Assembly: GCA_037147235.1 (NCBI GenBank)
Contig: JBAWVO010000147.1
Span: forward strand, 1 to 15,530
Length of the DNA stretch: 15,530 nt
Source: JANXQG01 sp037147235
GTDB taxonomy: Bacteria > Planctomycetota > Planctomycetia > Pirellulales > Thermoguttaceae
Reading direction: 5' to 3'
In this document: in pieces, positions 13,683 through 15,530 of the stretch
Position numbering within the stretch: the stretch's first letter is position 1
Layout: every line of letters begins with the position of its first letter
Position numbers and translations under genes: made by a program
The notes under the pieces: model-generated
Told to the model about the DNA's origin: nothing
The model's input: only the letters and a program-made list of their open reading frames with translations
Databases searched by the model: none

Positions 13683-15439
13683 AGTGCCTCCTTTTTCTTT
13701 TTCTTCTTCGGGGTGTCGGATTTCTTCGCCTCTTTTTTCTCCTCGGCGAAAGCCTTTCTCTCCTCAGTCTTCTTGTCGTCAGTTTTCTTTTCTTCCTGGA
13801 CTGGCGTGGCTTCCCGCCATGGCTTGTTGGCCTTGTAGCTATCGAGTTCTTTCTTCAATTCATCCTTGCGCGACGCCTCGGCGTGCGCGCTGGGCTTGAC
13901 CTCAACAGCCTGTGCGGCCCATTTGCGGGCGGACTCGAAATCACCCGTCTCGGCATAGGCTGCCGCCAGCGTGCTGAGGATGTAGTCCTGCTTGTATTCG
14001 GTCTGCCGGCAGGCGTCGGTTGCCAGGGCCAAGGCACGCCGGCCGTCGCGAAGATTGTCCTCGGGGGCGGTGGCAAGGAGCCATGCAAAATTATTCAGGA
14101 TGCCGATGTCGTGCGACTGGAGTTTCAATGCCCGCTCGTAATCCAACACGGCACTGGCACGGCGGCCCAAGTTCAACAGGGCATCGGCCCGGCCGCGCAT
14201 GGCGTCCACATCGTCGGGGCGATCCGCCAAAATTGCGGTGTGGATTTCGATCGACTTGTCGTACTTCTTCATGCTCGTGTACAACATGCCCAGTTGCAAC
14301 ATAGTCAGTGAATCTTTCGGATTTGCCTTGTGCAGGTTTTGCAGCACTTCGACGGCGTCGTCGAACTTCCCCTGATCGGCCAGCAGAATGGCCCGCAGGC
14401 GCATGTAATTCGACTGGCCCGGCTTGATCTGGAGGATCTTCTCGACATCGGCCAGGGCCTTGGCCTTCTCGCCCAATTGTTCGTAGAGGGCGGCCCGAAG
14501 TTCCAGAATTGGCTGACTCGAACCATCGATGGCAAGTGCCCGAGTCAGCTCTTCGGCGGCAGCTTGGTAGTTCGATTGCGTGACGAGAATCTGTCCTTTG
14601 GCCAAGAGCAGCTCGATGTTGTCGGGGGCAACCCCGTGCGCCTTTTCCAGGACGACAAGTGCTTCCGAAACCTTTTTGATTTTGACCAGCACCGCCGCCT
14701 TTATTTGATAGGTCAAAATCTGCTTCGGATCTGCCGCGATTGCTTTGTCAAAATCGGCGAGGGCTTTGTCCCATTTCTCGGATTCTGCCAGCACCAAGCC
14801 GCGGGTACGCAGTACCACGGCATTGCCCGGCAGGGCGAGAACGGCCTCATCGAGATCGGCCAGCCGCTGCGGGAAAGTTTTTTGCAGGGTGGCACGCCGA
14901 ACCAGTGCCTCGGCTCGCAGATTGGCGTCGTCATCGGCCAGCGCGATGGTCTTGTCGAGGGCTTCCAACGCTTTCTGGGGATCGCCGCCGGGCAAGAGGT
15001 TCAGTTTGGCGATCTCGAATTGGGCCTGCGGCTGCTTCGGGCTGAGCTTCACACCTTTTTCCAAATCGGCCAAGGCCTCGCTGCGGTAAGTTTTCCAACC
15101 GTCATCCGTCGTCACCTGGGCACCGGCCGCCAGAATCGCACGGTAGGCCTTGTTCGCCGTCAAGCTGCCACGTTGCACATAGGCCGAGGCCATTAGGTCG
15201 TTGGCAAAAGCCGTATTGTTCTTATCGAGGCCTTTCTTCAGCGAGCTTTCGCATAGCTGAATCACCTCCGTCAGATCGCCCGAGGTCTGGGATCCGAGTT
15301 TCTGCTGGGTGGCCTTGTCGAGGTCGGCTTGGCCTTCGTTTTCGGCGCGAGCCAAAACAGGAAAAGTGCCTACCACCAGAGCAAACCAAGCCAGCGTCAA
15401 GGCCGAGGCGAACGGCCGCAAGCGATTTCTGCGAGTCAT
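13679..15439 (-). CDS. Exported tetratricopeptide-repeat protein
   Basis: 586 residues. A signal peptide is clear: a basic start MTRRNRLRPF, a hydrophobic core (ALTLAWFALVVGTF) and a likely ARA cleavage site at 32/33. About ten or more TPR units follow from about residue 70 to 520, with repeated A/G-x3-ALADFDKAI-type helices and Asp/Pro turns (KALADFDKAIAADPKQ, EALVVLEKAHGVAPDN). The last 45 residues are a Lys/Glu tail ending in six lysines. TPR arrays make protein-protein scaffolds; a periplasmic or cell-envelope scaffold is likely, partners unknown. ATG 15439 is preferred to ATG 15454 because GGAG lies 9 bases upstream and the signal peptide is then of normal length. It heads the minus-strand run. 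Confidence 0.88.
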   Translation of the reverse strand: MTRRNRLRPFASALTLAWFALVVGTFPVLARAENEGQADLDKATQQKLGSQTSGDLTEVIQLCESSLKKGLDKNNTAFANDLMASAYVQRGSLTANKAYRAILAAGAQVTTDDGWKTYRSEALADLEKGVKLSPKQPQAQFEIAKLNLLPGGDPQKALEALDKTIALADDDANLRAEALVRRATLQKTFPQRLADLDEAVLALPGNAVVLRTRGLVLAESEKWDKALADFDKAIAADPKQILTYQIKAAVLVKIKKVSEALVVLEKAHGVAPDNIELLLAKGQILVTQSNYQAAAEELTRALAIDGSSQPILELRAALYEQLGEKAKALADVEKILQIKPGQSNYMRLRAILLADQGKFDDAVEVLQNLHKANPKDSLTMLQLGMLYTSMKKYDKSIEIHTAILADRPDDVDAMRGRADALLNLGRRASAVLDYERALKLQSHDIGILNNFAWLLATAPEDNLRDGRRALALATDACRQTEYKQDYILSTLAAAYAETGDFESARKWAAQAVEVKPSAHAEASRKDELKKELDSYKANKPWREATPVQEEKKTDDKKTEERKAFAEEKKEAKKSDTPKKKKKKEAL

Positions 15440-15477
15440 ACCGAGATACTCCATGGGAAAAAGACCATTGGTTCCCC

Positions 15478-15483
15478 ATTATA
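15478..15483 (-). promoter_or_regulatory. -10 box upstream of the TPR gene
   Basis: The minus strand reads TATAAT at 15483-15478, which would put the transcript start near 15471, about 30 bases before ATG 15439. No good -35 hexamer lies 16-18 bases further up, so activation or a weak promoter is possible. It would serve the whole minus-strand run. Confidence 0.45.
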
Positions 15484-15530
15484 TTCGGTTTCATGGCAAA
15501 AATCGAGGGCAGAACGATTAGATCTTTTTA

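Noticed and set aside
13679..13720. Possible -1 frameshift on the AAA/AAG lysine run joining the TPR protein to HicB
   Set aside because: The HicB frame is indeed -1, but the run offers only G-AAA-AAG rather than A-AAA-AAG, and a strong ribosome site with ATG explains hicB translation better.
14330..15196. 288-residue plus-strand frame across the TPR gene
   Set aside because: It is antisense to a well-supported TPR protein; its Gly/Leu/Gln-rich sequence mirrors the repeats and has no ribosome site of note.
1..15530. CRISPR array, tRNA or rRNA genes
   Set aside because: No regularly spaced direct repeats and no tRNA- or rRNA-like stretch were seen in the intergenic regions on reading both strands; short tRNAs could still need a dedicated scan.

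Overview
The window looks like a chromosomal segment of a planctomycete (Planctomycetota, probably Pirellulales-like). This is inferred from gene content and from several short GC-rich palindromic repeats of the kind I associate with planctomycete genomes. No 16S or other decisive marker is present, so the taxonomy is inference.

Left part (1-4212) is an accessory patch. It opens with the C-terminal end of a REP-associated-transposase-like protein carrying a REP-like double hairpin, followed by an orphan group II intron domain V. Next comes a minus-strand cassette: a Schlafen/AlbA_2 plus GHKL-ATPase protein (1816-3216), a possible 40-residue ORF (1649-1771) and a HEPN protein with an intact R-x4-H ribonuclease motif (649-1614). 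The cassette is bounded on its other side by a decayed tyrosine integrase (3580-4212) split by a long palindromic repeat. An ATPase/nucleic-acid-binding protein with a HEPN effector, surrounded by mobile-element wreckage, is the best candidate here for an undescribed defence or toxin-antitoxin system.

Middle part (4260-6195, plus strand): cdsA (CDP-diacylglycerol synthase, membrane lipid synthesis), then a near-consensus sigma-70-type promoter driving a Pro/Gly-rich exported protein of unknown function.

Right part (6205-15439) is a seven-gene minus-strand run with short gaps or ATGA overlaps. In transcription order it is: exported TPR protein, hicB, hicA, AddA/RecB-like helicase-nuclease, Gfo/Idh/MocA oxidoreductase, a CinA-like/nucleotidyltransferase fusion (possible pyridine-nucleotide salvage), and a GT4 glycosyltransferase. 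A -10 box lies just upstream of the TPR gene at the right edge. The last two genes each seem to have absorbed a repeat in frame at an inter-domain linker. The run mixes unrelated functions, so co-transcription is plausible but a shared pathway is not evident.
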